Origin: Pseudomonas wuhanensis
GTDB taxonomy: Bacteria > Pseudomonadota > Gammaproteobacteria > Pseudomonadales > Pseudomonadaceae
Assembly (NCBI RefSeq): GCF_030687395.1
Contig: NZ_CP117430.1
Location: forward strand, 3,348,001-3,412,000
Direction: 5' to 3'
Length of the DNA: 64,000 nucleotides
The translations under genes and the position numbers were made by a program. Of this stretch, positions 1-8,909 are shown one piece after another (the first letter of the stretch is position 1; the number at the start of each line of letters is the position of its first letter). Under the pieces are notes generated by a model. The model was not told the DNA's origin and searched no databases. It saw only the letters and a list, made by a program, of their open reading frames with translations.

Positions 1-618
1 GAAATCACAAGCCACGTGAATCGCGTTGACCGAACGCGGTGCCAGCGAGGAATGCGCTTCCAGGCCGCGACAGTAAGTGCGGTAAGAACCCTTGCCCTTG
101 TGCCCAAGCACGAATTGCATATGGGTAGGTTCGCCAATCACACATAAAAACGGCCGCACCGGCGCCAGGTGCAACACGTCGAGCAAACGGCGCACACCCA
201 CGCAACCGATCTCTTCGTCATGGGACAGCGCCAATTGCAATGGCCGATTCAAGGAATGGTCAGCGGCGTCGAGCATGGCGTCGATGGCCAGCGCGATAAA
301 GCCCTTCATATCGCAACTGCCACGCCCGTAAATCCGCCCGTCCTGCACCGTCGCCTGAAACGCCGGAAAGGTCCAGGCCTGCCCCGCTGCCGGCACCACA
401 TCGGTGTGCCCGGACAGCAAAATCCCCGGCACCTCCCGTGGACCGGTACTGGCGAACAGGTTGGCCTTTTTGCCGCTTTCGTCCTTGACGATCAATGACT
501 CGATGCCCTTGGTCAGCAGCAGATCGCGCACGTACTCGATCAAGGCCATGTTCGACTCCGACGACACGGTGTCAAAGGCCATCAGACGTTTGAGAATGTC
601 CAGTACGCGGGGTTTCAT
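1..618 (-). CDS. M20-family amidohydrolase, acetylornithine deacetylase (ArgE)-like, 3' end outside window
   Basis: Partial metallopeptidase of the M20/ArgE family; about 206 N-terminal residues are present and the C-terminus lies beyond the left edge. Visible family motifs are SGHTDVVP (first metal His/Asp), GRGSCDMKG (bridging metal Asp) and SHDEEIG (catalytic Glu pair), in the expected order and spacing. Family members hydrolyse N-acyl bonds of amino acids such as N-acetylornithine in a two-metal active site. The start codon at 618 overlaps the stop of the upstream FAD oxidase as ATGA, so it is the last visible cistron of the oxidase/ABC operon. Because of that context it more likely deacylates a catabolic substrate than serves arginine biosynthesis. 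The family is secure; the substrate is inferred. Confidence 0.85.
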   Translation of the reverse strand, partial: MKPRVLDILKRLMAFDTVSSESNMALIEYVRDLLLTKGIESLIVKDESGKKANLFASTGPREVPGILLSGHTDVVPAAGQAWTFPAFQATVQDGRIYGRGSCDMKGFIALAIDAMLDAADHSLNRPLQLALSHDEEIGCVGVRRLLDVLHLAPVRPFLCVIGEPTHMQFVLGHKGKGSYRTYCRGLEAHSSLAPRSVNAIHVACDF

Positions 619-1784
619 AAAGCCCTGCTCCTTTGCTCAGTTGTCCGTTGCTCGGCTGAAGACGCGAACCGGTTGATGGAGAACGGTAAAATCGAAGTGC
701 TGGTGCTGCCGGTGCTGATCAGTTCGGCCATCACGTCGCCCACGCCCGGACCGAGCTGGAAGCCATGGCCGGAGAAACCGAAGGCATAGAACAAGCCATC
801 AACGGTGCCGCTTGGCCCCATCACCGGCAGAGAATCAGACAGATAGCCTTCGATGCCGCTCCACACGCGGATGATGTTCAGGTTGCCGACACCCGGCAGC
901 AGGCGCCGCATCTGATCCATCTGATTGAGAATGCTGCGCGGCTCGACATAGGCCCGACGGTTGAGCATGTCTGGTTCGCTGCGATAGCCGCCACCGATGA
1001 TGATGTTGCCGCGGGGTATCTGGCGGAAATAGATCACTTCCTCGGGAATTTTGGTGTACACGCCGATCACCGTCGGCAAGGCGTACGGCACCGGTTCGGT
1101 CACGGCCATTTGCGGACCTTTGGTCTCAAGCGGCACCGGCTCGCCGAACTGCGCCGAGAGTTTCTGGCCCCAGGCGCCGGCAGTAATCAGCAGGCGTTCT
1201 GCGCTGAACTGGCGGCCGTCGGTGGTACGGATGTTGAACTCGCCGCCGACCTTCTGCACCTCGGCCACTTCAGTCCGTTCTTCGATCCGTGCGCCGAGAC
1301 GTCGTGCCGCCCGGGCAAACGCCGGGGCTGCCAGACGCGGGTTGGCGTGACCATCGTGGGGAGCGTAGGAGCCGCCCTTCACATCCGGGCCGAGGAACGG
1401 AAAGCGCTTGTGCAACTCGTCGCCACGAAAGATCTTCAAGTCCAGCTGCTCCGCCTCAGGGGCGTCTGCGTAGGCTTGCAACTCGGCGATTTCGTCTTCG
1501 CGGTAACACACGCGCAAATGCCCGCTGGCGATGAATTCCAGGTCATCGTCGATCAGCTCCGGCAGACGCTTCCACAGCGCCCAGGAGCGATTGGCCAGTT
1601 CCAGCTGCCCAAGATAACGCCCTTGACGTCGCACGTTGCCGAAGTTCACGCCGCTGGCGTACTGACCGATCTGGTCGCGTTCCAGCAAAATCACTGACTT
1701 GCCGCGCTGGCGCAGAAAAAACGCCGCCGCCGAGCCCATCAGGCCGCCGCCGACAATCACGACATCGGCTTTGTGTAGCGTCAT
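615..1784 (-). CDS. FAD-dependent oxidoreductase, beta-type subunit of a heterotrimeric amino-acid/opine dehydrogenase
   Basis: A 389-residue DAO-superfamily flavoprotein. The N-terminal dinucleotide-binding motif VVIVGGGLMGSAAAF is followed by an acidic Glu ending the second strand (LLERD), and the C-terminal segment GFSGHGFQLGPGVG is the usual FAD-contacting end of sarcosine-oxidase beta-like enzymes. The ATG at 1784 overlaps the stop of the alpha-type gene (ATGA); a longer in-frame start lies inside that gene and is less likely. Beside HcnA- and HcnB-like partners, it should be the subunit that oxidises the amine C-N bond. The gene order gamma-alpha-beta equals hcnABC, but the surrounding importer and deacylase point to opine, D-hydroxyproline or similar substrates rather than glycine. 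Substrate unknown. Confidence 0.85.
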   Translation of the reverse strand: MTLHKADVVIVGGGLMGSAAAFFLRQRGKSVILLERDQIGQYASGVNFGNVRRQGRYLGQLELANRSWALWKRLPELIDDDLEFIASGHLRVCYREDEIAELQAYADAPEAEQLDLKIFRGDELHKRFPFLGPDVKGGSYAPHDGHANPRLAAPAFARAARRLGARIEERTEVAEVQKVGGEFNIRTTDGRQFSAERLLITAGAWGQKLSAQFGEPVPLETKGPQMAVTEPVPYALPTVIGVYTKIPEEVIYFRQIPRGNIIIGGGYRSEPDMLNRRAYVEPRSILNQMDQMRRLLPGVGNLNIIRVWSGIEGYLSDSLPVMGPSGTVDGLFYAFGFSGHGFQLGPGVGDVMAELISTGSTSTSILPFSINRFASSAEQRTTEQRSRAL

Positions 1785-3172
1785 GACGACACCTCCTCGG
1801 TGAGCATCGAAAGGGGTTTGACCGGTGCCTGACCGCGCTGACGACCGACCTGTTCCACGCAAACGCCGGCGGCCGCGGCAATCACTTCAGCCCCGGCCTG
1901 GGAGCAATAACGCCCCTGGCAGCGGCCCATGCCGACCCGGCTGAAAGCCTTGGCCCGGTTGACTTCACAGGCGCCTTTTTCCCGGACCACTGCACGCAAT
2001 TCACCTGCGCTGATCATTTCGCAGCGGCAGACGATGGCCGTGTCCGGCAACGCTTTGGCTTGCGCCGTCGGCCAGGGAAACGCCTGGGCCAGACCGAGAC
2101 GAAATTCATCCATCACCGCCAGCGCGTGCCGTTGTTCGTCGCGCAACCCGATGTTCACCGGTTGCTGCAGATCCTCCAGCAACGCCATGGCCACCAGTCT
2201 CCCGGCGTGCTCGGCAGCATCGGCACCGCGAACTTTCGAACCGTCGCCGGCGGCATATACACCGCTGACCGAGGTCCGACCGTCTTCATCGACGGCCAGC
2301 CACCATTGGCTGGAGGCCTCATCAAAGCGCATACGGCAGCCGGCCAGGTCGGCCAATTGGGTTTCCGGGCGCAAGTGATAACCCAGCGCCACGGCATCGC
2401 ACGCCACCGTCAAGGTGTCGCCGCGCGCCGTGCGCACGCGTACGCCACTGACACCGTTGGCCGGATCGCCCAGCACTTGAAGCGGCGAAATGCCCAGATG
2501 CACCGGGATTTTCGCTCGATAGAGCTGCGCCAGCAGTTTCATCCCGGTGAACAGCAATCCGGGGCGCGCCAACAGCTTGGGCAACGCACCGATCCGCTTG
2601 CTCAACGGCGAAGTGTCGAGCACCGCCGCGACCTTGGCCCCGGCTTTCACATACTGACTGGCGACCAGATACAGCAACGGTCCGCTGCCCATGAACACCA
2701 CGCGGTGGCCGATGGATACTGCCTGGGACTTGAGCGCGATCTGCGCCCCGCCGAGGCTGTAAGTGCCCGCCAACTGCCAGCCTTCAATCGGCATCAAGCG
2801 GTCGGTGGCACCGGTGCACAGGATCAGCGTGTCGAAATCCACCGTCGAGTGCTTGCCCTGGCTGACGCAGCACAGTTGCCCCGGCGTCAGGTTCCACACC
2901 AGTGTGTCCGCACGATAGTCGATCTGCCCGCGCAAGCGGTCGAAGCTCTGGTGCAGGTCGTTGGCCTTGGCGGCTTCGGTGCCATACAGCGTGGCGTAAT
3001 CGCGGGTAAAGCCTTCGGGTTGGCGACGGTAGATCTGCCCGCCATCCCGGCGATTCTCGTCAATCAGGATGGGCTTGAAACCAGCGGCGACCAGGGTTTC
3101 GGCACAACGTATGCCGGCCGGCCCGGCGCCGACGATAACGACTCGGTGAGTGCTCAGCCGCGCAGTGGCCAT
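1781..3172 (-). CDS. FAD/NAD(P)-binding, BFD-like [2Fe-2S] alpha-type subunit of the heterotrimeric dehydrogenase (HcnB/OoxA-like)
   Basis: A 463-residue protein with an N-terminal Rossmann motif VVIVGAGPAGIRCAE, a second nucleotide-binding glycine motif near residues 155-165 (VVFMGSGPLLYL), an AAGDG motif typical of pyridine nucleotide-disulfide oxidoreductases, and a C-terminal bacterioferredoxin-associated-ferredoxin-like cluster site. The four cysteines are CRCE, then GRCQGRYC near residues 385-425. This is the architecture of HcnB, octopine/nopaline oxidase A subunits and D-hydroxyproline dehydrogenase alpha. It should carry electrons from the beta flavoprotein towards the respiratory chain. 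Its start lies inside the end of the small ferredoxin-like gene (19-nt overlap) and its stop overlaps the beta start, so the three subunits appear translationally coupled. Architecture is certain; substrate is not. Confidence 0.87.
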   Translation of the reverse strand: MATARLSTHRVVIVGAGPAGIRCAETLVAAGFKPILIDENRRDGGQIYRRQPEGFTRDYATLYGTEAAKANDLHQSFDRLRGQIDYRADTLVWNLTPGQLCCVSQGKHSTVDFDTLILCTGATDRLMPIEGWQLAGTYSLGGAQIALKSQAVSIGHRVVFMGSGPLLYLVASQYVKAGAKVAAVLDTSPLSKRIGALPKLLARPGLLFTGMKLLAQLYRAKIPVHLGISPLQVLGDPANGVSGVRVRTARGDTLTVACDAVALGYHLRPETQLADLAGCRMRFDEASSQWWLAVDEDGRTSVSGVYAAGDGSKVRGADAAEHAGRLVAMALLEDLQQPVNIGLRDEQRHALAVMDEFRLGLAQAFPWPTAQAKALPDTAIVCRCEMISAGELRAVVREKGACEVNRAKAFSRVGMGRCQGRYCSQAGAEVIAAAAGVCVEQVGRQRGQAPVKPLSMLTEEVSS

Positions 3173-3462
3173 ATCGCCTCCGGTTGTGTGGTGACAATAT
3201 CCAGCCCTTCACGGACTTCATTGGAACAGGCGCGCAGACGCTCGCCGCTGCGGGTCCAGACCCAGCAGTCCTGGCAGGCGCCCATCAGGCAGAAACCGGC
3301 GCGGCGGCCCGGATCGAACTCCGATTGGCGCAACGCCGAACCCTGGGTCAGCAACGCGACCATCAGCGTATCGCCCTGCAGCGCCTCGATAGGCTTGCCG
3401 TCTACCTGCAGTTTGATGGTGGGGCGGCCCTGTTCGGCCAGCCTTACGAAACGCCCGTTCAT
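3154..3462 (-). CDS. [2Fe-2S] ferredoxin-like gamma subunit (HcnA-like)
   Basis: A 102-residue protein beginning MNGRFVRLAEQG. The cluster motif C-x4-C-x2-C-x12-C is visible at residues ~57-78 (FCLMGACQDCWVW, then RACS), and the sequence has the 2Fe-2S fold start seen in HcnA and in small subunits of opine oxidases (RPTIKLQVDGKPI, GDTLMVALL). The start at 3462 overlaps the ABC ATPase stop as ATGA; an in-frame extension of 24 residues is possible but would lie entirely in the ATPase gene. It probably transfers electrons within the alpha-beta-gamma enzyme. Hydrogen cyanide synthase is the main alternative reading, considered less likely from context. Confidence 0.83.
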   Translation of the reverse strand: MNGRFVRLAEQGRPTIKLQVDGKPIEALQGDTLMVALLTQGSALRQSEFDPGRRAGFCLMGACQDCWVWTRSGERLRACSNEVREGLDIVTTQPEAIWPLRG

Positions 3463-5303
3463 GCATAGGCTCCCGCGATCATGCTGTTTGAATCCTTCTG
3501 GGTTTTCAGCAACTCGGCACTGTCGTGATGACAAAGGACTTCACTGCCGCCAACAATCATCCGACGGGGCGCAGGGACGCAATTGCACAGACCGTCGACC
3601 CGCACCGGGCAACGATTGAGGAAGGTGCACAGCCCAGGCACATCGGCCTTGGCCCCGATCGGCGGCAGCGTTCCGCAGGTGGTTGTTCCGCAAGCTTCCA
3701 GCCAGCCCTGGCGCAACTCCGGCACCGAATGGATCAACAAATCGGTGTAGGGATGAAACGGCGCCTCAGCGTACGACTGGCGACTGCCGGCCTGAATCTT
3801 GTGGCCGCTGTACATCACCACAATGTCGTCGCACAGCGCCCGCACGGTGGAGATGTCATGGCTGATGAACAGATAGGACACCCCCAGTTGCTGGCGCAGG
3901 TCACGCAGCAGTTCGAGAATCGCTGCACCCACCACGGTATCCAGCGCGGAGGTCACCTCGTCGCACAGAATCAGATCCGGTTTGGCTGCCAGGGCCCGGG
4001 CCAGATTGACCCGTTGTTTTTGCCCACCGGACAGTTCGTTCGGACGACGTTCAGCCAGGCTCCGTGGCAGGCGCACCAGGTCCAGCAGCTCATCGATACG
4101 CTGGCGCAGTGCGGCGCCCTTGAGGCCGAAATACATCTTCAGCGGCCGGCTCAGGATGGTGCTGACGCTGTGCATCGGGTTGAGCGCGGTGTCGGCATTC
4201 TGGAAGACCATTTGAATACGTCGGAACTGCTCGTCGGTGCGCGACGACAGGCTGCCACCCAAGGGCTGGCCATCGAAGGTCAGCCCGCCGAGGGCCGGCG
4301 CCAACAATCCGGCCACCACCCGCGCCAGGGTCGACTTGCCGGAACCCGACTCACCGATCACGCCGATGGCCTGGCCTCTGCGAACCGTCAGGTCGATGTC
4401 TTCCAGCACGCGAATGGCCGGCATGCCTTGCGCGTTCTTGTTGCCGTAACCGGCGGTCAGGCCGTGGATAGTCAGTAGCGGCGTCTCTTCGGCGATGCCG
4501 CAAGGCGGGCGGATCGTCGTATCCGGCCGCGCCGCCGCCAACAGGCTGCGGGTGTATTCATGGGCCGGACCATCGAGCAATGGGCCGGTGGCGCTCTGTT
4601 CGAAGATCTGGCCGCCATTGAGCACCACGATCTGGTCAGCCATCTGCGCGACCACGGCCAAGTCATGGGACACATAGACCGCTGTCGCCCCACGTTCACG
4701 GACCACCCGTTTGAAGGCACGCAGCACATCGATCTGGGTGGTCACATCAAGCGCCGTCGTCGGCTCGTCGAGCACTACCAGCAATGGATCGCTGATCAGC
4801 GCCATGGCCGCCATCACCCGTTGCAGTTGCCCGCCGGAGACTTGATGGGGGTAGCGTTGGCCAATGCGATCGGGGTCTGGCAGGGCCAGATCGCGGAACA
4901 ACTCGATGGCCTTGGCCTCAAGCACAGCCCGGCTGCCCAGACCATGAATCAACGCGCCCTCCACCACTTGGTCGATGAGTTTTTTCGCCGGGTTGAACGC
5001 CGCCGCAGCGCTTTGCGCGATGTACGACACCCGATTGCCGCGCAGGCCTTGCAGCTCGCTTTCGCTCAACGCCAGCATGTCGTGTTCGCCGATTTGCACC
5101 ACGCCGCCCGCCAGCCGACAACCGCGCCGGGCATAACCGAGCAACGCCAAGGCAATAGTGGTTTTGCCGGAGCCGGACTCACCGATCAACGCCAGCACTT
5201 CACCTTTTTGCAGGGAGAAGCTCACGCCCTTGACGATTTCCACCTCACCGAGCTCGCCACAGGCGACCACTCGCAGGTCCTGAACTCGAATTAATTCGCT
5301 CAT
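3459..5303 (-). CDS. Peptide-type ABC transporter, fused dual ATPase (DppD-DppF / GsiA architecture)
   Basis: A 614-residue protein carrying two complete ABC ATPase modules. Module one has the Walker A motif GESGSGKTT near residue 40 and the signature VSGGQLQRV near 155. Module two has GESGSGKST near 315 and LSGGQKQRVNLARAL near 425. A C-terminal cysteine-containing tail (CTFLNRCPVRVDGLCNC) is the oligopeptide/dipeptide ATPase extension. Fusion of the two ATPases into one chain is the GsiA-type arrangement. The start is one base beyond the DppC-like stop and is preceded by GGAGG. It energises import by the two permeases and binding protein encoded just upstream. The import direction follows from the binding protein; the cargo is probably a peptide- or opine-like amino acid. 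Confidence 0.92.
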   Translation of the reverse strand: MSELIRVQDLRVVACGELGEVEIVKGVSFSLQKGEVLALIGESGSGKTTIALALLGYARRGCRLAGGVVQIGEHDMLALSESELQGLRGNRVSYIAQSAAAAFNPAKKLIDQVVEGALIHGLGSRAVLEAKAIELFRDLALPDPDRIGQRYPHQVSGGQLQRVMAAMALISDPLLVVLDEPTTALDVTTQIDVLRAFKRVVRERGATAVYVSHDLAVVAQMADQIVVLNGGQIFEQSATGPLLDGPAHEYTRSLLAAARPDTTIRPPCGIAEETPLLTIHGLTAGYGNKNAQGMPAIRVLEDIDLTVRRGQAIGVIGESGSGKSTLARVVAGLLAPALGGLTFDGQPLGGSLSSRTDEQFRRIQMVFQNADTALNPMHSVSTILSRPLKMYFGLKGAALRQRIDELLDLVRLPRSLAERRPNELSGGQKQRVNLARALAAKPDLILCDEVTSALDTVVGAAILELLRDLRQQLGVSYLFISHDISTVRALCDDIVVMYSGHKIQAGSRQSYAEAPFHPYTDLLIHSVPELRQGWLEACGTTTCGTLPPIGAKADVPGLCTFLNRCPVRVDGLCNCVPAPRRMIVGGSEVLCHHDSAELLKTQKDSNSMIAGAYA

Positions 5304-5304
5304 T

Positions 5305-6177
5305 TCAATGGCCTCCCGAACGTCGACTACGTCGCGACGAAAACCGGTCGATAAACAGATTCACACCGATGGTCAGGGTGCCGATGGCCAACGCCGGAAT
5401 CACGATGGCAGGCGCGCCCTGGTTGAGGCCGCCGATGTTCTCGCGCACCAGCGACCCGAGGTCGGCATCCGGCGGTTGCACGCCCAGGCCCAGGAAGCTC
5501 ATGCCGCTGAGCAGCAACACGATGAAACCAAAGCGCAGCCCCAGGTCTGCCAGTACCGGGTTGAGCATATTCGGCAGAATTTCCACGCAAGCCACATACA
5601 GCCGACGCTCGCCACGAGTACGGGCCACTTGCACGTACTCCAGCGCTTCGATGTTCACCGCCATGCTGCGGGCGATACGGAACGCACCCGGGGTGAAGCT
5701 CAGTACCGCCGTGCAAATCAGCAAGGTGACCGAGGAGCCGAAGGCTGAGACCATGATCAGCGCCAGCATCTTGCTCGGGATCGAAATGAAGGCGTCCATC
5801 AGGCGACTGATCAACTCATCCAGCCACTTTGGTGAAACCACCGACAGCAACGCAAAGCTGGTTCCCAGACCGCTGGCCAACACCGCGGCTATCAACGCCA
5901 GGCCGACGGTGAATCGTGCGCCGACGAGGATCCGGCTGAGCATGTCGCGGCCCAGGTAATCGGTGCCGAACGGGTACGCCGCGCTCAGGTTGTCGAAGAC
6001 ATTATCAGAGACCACTTCCCCCACCGGATGTGGCGCCAGCCATGGGCCGAAGATGGCCACCAGCAACCAGATCACACACATCGCAGCGCCAATCAGGCCG
6101 AGCCAGGACGATCCGTGGGAAACCTTGCCCAGCGCTAATTTGGTAGGAGCCGGCGATTTCACAATGAGATTGTTCAT
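5305..6177 (-). CDS. Peptide-type ABC transporter permease (DppC-like)
   Basis: A 290-residue inner-membrane permease. An N-terminal helix (LGLIGAAMCVIWLLVAIFGPWLAP) is followed by the DppC hallmark YPFGTDYLGRDMLSRIL near residues 68-84, then four or five further hydrophobic segments. The EAA-type loop lies near 176-195 (ALEYVQVARTRGERRLY). The start at 6177 overlaps the preceding permease stop as ATGA; a much longer open frame upstream of this ATG lies antiparallel to nothing conserved and was discarded. It forms the translocation channel with the DppB-like protein. Confidence 0.9.
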   Translation of the reverse strand: MNNLIVKSPAPTKLALGKVSHGSSWLGLIGAAMCVIWLLVAIFGPWLAPHPVGEVVSDNVFDNLSAAYPFGTDYLGRDMLSRILVGARFTVGLALIAAVLASGLGTSFALLSVVSPKWLDELISRLMDAFISIPSKMLALIMVSAFGSSVTLLICTAVLSFTPGAFRIARSMAVNIEALEYVQVARTRGERRLYVACVEILPNMLNPVLADLGLRFGFIVLLLSGMSFLGLGVQPPDADLGSLVRENIGGLNQGAPAIVIPALAIGTLTIGVNLFIDRFSSRRSRRSGGH

Positions 6178-7130
6178 TGATTTCTCAGCCTCGGATTGGA
6201 AAGAATCGCGCACAGGTCGGCAATCAGCACCAACGTCAGGTACGCCGTACAAAACAACATGGTGCAGGCTTGAACGAGGGCCATGTCGCGGTTGGTCACG
6301 GCATCGACCATCAGGCTGGCGATGCCGGGGTAGTTGAAGATCGTCTCGACGATCACCACCCCGCCCAACAGATAGGACAGGCTCAGGGCGATGGCATTGG
6401 CAATCGGCCCGATGGCATTGGGCAAGGCATGGCGCAGGACGATCCGCATCTTGCTCACGCCTTTGAGCCGGGCCATTTCCACGTAAGGACTGTCGAGCTG
6501 GTCGATCACCGCCGCTCGAGTCATGCGCGCCATTTGCGCGACAATCACGCAGCACAGCGTCATCACCGGCAATGCGTAAGTGCGCATGAATTGCCAGGGT
6601 GACGTGATGTCACTGGCATAGGACAGCGCCGACAACCAGCCCAGGTTCACCGCAAAAATCAGCACCGCCAGGGTCGCTACCAGAAACTCCGGCACCGCCA
6701 CCATGGTCAAGGTCAGAAAGCTGAGGACACTGTCGATGCGCCCGCCCCGGCCCATGGCTGAACCGATGCCAAGGATCAGCGCCACCGGCACTGATACCAG
6801 CGCCGTGGCGGCCGCCAGCATCAGAGTGTTGGGCAGCCGCCCGGCCATCAAGTCACTGACCGGCATGGCGTTGGATACCGACAGCCCCATGTCACCGCTA
6901 AGCAGGTTCATCAACCAGTGCAGGTAACGCAACACACCGGGCTGATCCAGCCCCATCTTCAGGCGCAAGGCTGCCACTTGTTCCGGCGTGGCGAACTGCC
7001 CCAGAGACTGTTGAGCCGCGTCCCCCGGCAGCACCGCCGTGATGGCGAAAACCACCATGGACACAATCAACAAGGTCACGATCGCCGCGCCCAGGCGCCG
7101 GCCGATCAACCAAAGTGTGTTGCTATTCAT
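6174..7130 (-). CDS. Peptide-type ABC transporter permease (DppB-like)
   Basis: A 318-residue permease starting MNSNTLWLIGRRLGAAIVTLL, with the typical DppB N-terminal helix and the segment FAITAVLPGDAAQQSLG. Six or so hydrophobic helices follow, with an EAA loop around residues 220-240 (PYVEMARLKGVSKMRIVLRHALPNA). The start at 7130 is chosen because AGGAAAGGGTG precedes it at suitable distance; 81 in-frame codons further upstream belong to a shadow of the binding-protein gene. It pairs with the DppC-like permease, whose start overlaps this stop. Confidence 0.9.
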   Translation of the reverse strand: MNSNTLWLIGRRLGAAIVTLLIVSMVVFAITAVLPGDAAQQSLGQFATPEQVAALRLKMGLDQPGVLRYLHWLMNLLSGDMGLSVSNAMPVSDLMAGRLPNTLMLAAATALVSVPVALILGIGSAMGRGGRIDSVLSFLTLTMVAVPEFLVATLAVLIFAVNLGWLSALSYASDITSPWQFMRTYALPVMTLCCVIVAQMARMTRAAVIDQLDSPYVEMARLKGVSKMRIVLRHALPNAIGPIANAIALSLSYLLGGVVIVETIFNYPGIASLMVDAVTNRDMALVQACTMLFCTAYLTLVLIADLCAILSNPRLRNQ

Positions 7131-7176
7131 CACCCTTTCCTCATGCAATATCGCTGCAGCAAAAACCCGACTTTCA

Positions 7177-8823
7177 TCAAGCGTCCAGCCAGATCTGCTC
7201 GGCAAACATGTAGCCCATGAAACCGCCCAGAGGGTTGGTGCCATAGCCTTTGACGCGCTGGTCGGCGCCATCGATGTTGCTGATGAACACCGGCACGCCG
7301 ATACCGCTGTGCTGATGCACCAGGGTTTGCATGTCTGCGTACATCTTGCCTCGCTTGACCTCGTCGGTTTCACCGCGGGCCTGTATCAGCAACTGGTCGA
7401 ACTGATCGTTCTTCCAGCCCGATTCGTTCCATGGCGCGCTGGACTGGAAGAACTGCGAGAAAAGCATGTCGGCATTGGGCCGCGGGTTGATGTTGCCGAA
7501 GCTGATCGGATGCTTCGCCCAGTGGTTGGACCAGTAGCCATCGCTCGGCAGGCGGTTGACGTCGAGCTTGAGCCCGGCCTGTTTGGCCGACTGCTGCAGC
7601 AGCACGGCGATATCCACCGAACCGGTTGCGGCGGGCGAGCACATCAACGGCATGGTGATGTTTTCCATGCCGGCCTTTTTGAGCAGGAACTTGGCTTTTT
7701 CCGGATCGTAGGCACGTTGTGGCAGGTCGGCGTTGTAGAAGCGCGCACCGGGTGCGATCGGGTGATCGTTGCCGACCCTGGCGAAACCACGGAATATCGC
7801 CGACTTGATCTGTTCCCGGTCCAGCAGCAATTTCATGGCTTCGGTGAATTCCGGGCTTTTGCCCGGCAACTGGTCCTGGCGGATGATCAGGTCGGTGTAG
7901 TTACCCGATGGCGAGTCCACGACCCGATGCTTGGTGCTGGCCTTGATGCGGACCGTTGAGCGAGGGTTTACCTCGTTGACGATGTGTACGTCGCCCGATA
8001 ACAGGGCGTTGATCCGTGACGACTCGTCGGCAATGCCGATAAATTCGATCTCGTCCAGATACGGCAAGCCGGGTTTCCAGTAATTGGTATTGCGCACACC
8101 AATCGAACGCACCCCAGGCTTGAACTCCTTAGCCTTGAACGGACCGGTACCGATGCCCAGGCTGAAATCGCTCGTACCTTCAGGAACGATCAGCATGTGA
8201 GAGATGGCAAGAACCGACGGCAGTTCAGCATTGGGGCCGCTCAGTTGTATCTGCACTTCGTGGGTGCCGTTGGCCTTGACTTCGGCGAACTGCGACGCCA
8301 GCGGCAGGACCTTGGAACCGGTGATCGGATCCTTGTGCCGCAACAGAGAAAACACCACGTCGGCCGCTGTCAGAGGCTTGCCGTTGTGGAAGACCACTTC
8401 CTTGCGCAGAGTAATCACCCAGAGCGTGGCGTCAGTGGTGTCGATACGCTCGGCCAACTCCAGTTGCGGCACCATATGGCTGTCGAAACGCGTCAGACCG
8501 TTGTAGAACATGTAATGGCGCACATAGTCGGTGGACGATGAGCCTTTGGCCGGGTCCAGCGTATCGGCGGTGGAACTGGATGAGCCTGCGACGCGGATAC
8601 GACCGCCGGGTTTGCCTTTGCCAGGGCTTGCGGCTTCATCATCGGCAAACAGCTTGCCGGCGGCGCCGAACAGGCTGCCCGCGCCCGCGACGGCCACCCC
8701 TGCCAACCCCAGCATTTGCAATGCATTGCGGCGTGACATGCCGCGATTGAGCCCTTCGAAAATGCGCAGACTTTCTTTCCCTGTGATCAACTGGGAGTCG
8801 ATACTGTTTTTGTTGTCAGTCAT
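7177..8823 (-). CDS. ABC transporter substrate-binding protein, family 5 (DppA-like), Tat-type signal
   Basis: A 548-residue periplasmic solute-binding protein of the peptide/nickel/opine class. A twin-arginine motif (MSRRNALQMLGLAGVAVAGAG) begins at residue 29 after a polar leader, so export is probably through Tat. The mature domain shows the family block around residues 150-165 (LTAADVVFSLLRHKDP) and the C-terminal block LLIQARGETDEVKRGKMY. A shorter start at the MSRR methionine (8739) with an upstream GAAGGG is an alternative. It lies 46 nt upstream of the DppB-like gene and should define the substrate taken up by the operon. Opines and other N-substituted amino acids are known cargo of this family; the actual ligand cannot be read from the sequence. 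Confidence 0.9.
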   Translation of the reverse strand: MTDNKNSIDSQLITGKESLRIFEGLNRGMSRRNALQMLGLAGVAVAGAGSLFGAAGKLFADDEAASPGKGKPGGRIRVAGSSSSTADTLDPAKGSSSTDYVRHYMFYNGLTRFDSHMVPQLELAERIDTTDATLWVITLRKEVVFHNGKPLTAADVVFSLLRHKDPITGSKVLPLASQFAEVKANGTHEVQIQLSGPNAELPSVLAISHMLIVPEGTSDFSLGIGTGPFKAKEFKPGVRSIGVRNTNYWKPGLPYLDEIEFIGIADESSRINALLSGDVHIVNEVNPRSTVRIKASTKHRVVDSPSGNYTDLIIRQDQLPGKSPEFTEAMKLLLDREQIKSAIFRGFARVGNDHPIAPGARFYNADLPQRAYDPEKAKFLLKKAGMENITMPLMCSPAATGSVDIAVLLQQSAKQAGLKLDVNRLPSDGYWSNHWAKHPISFGNINPRPNADMLFSQFFQSSAPWNESGWKNDQFDQLLIQARGETDEVKRGKMYADMQTLVHQHSGIGVPVFISNIDGADQRVKGYGTNPLGGFMGYMFAEQIWLDA

Positions 8824-8909
8824 GTCAGTTCTACCTTTCGAAAAATGATAAGGCTCGAGTGCTCGCGATTAATCGTGTGTGGTTGAAACGTAAAGCAAAT
8901 ACCTTGAAC

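Noticed and set aside
615..3462. Hydrogen cyanide synthase hcnABC
   Set aside because: Order and architecture match, but the set is embedded in an importer/deacylase operon and the beta subunit differs from HcnC in its flavin-binding region. Kept as an alternative, not as the call.
2060..3619. 519-residue plus-strand open frame over the alpha and gamma oxidase subunits
   Set aside because: Antisense shadow; composition is His/Gln/Arg-rich, and the minus-strand genes carry clear FAD and Fe-S motifs.
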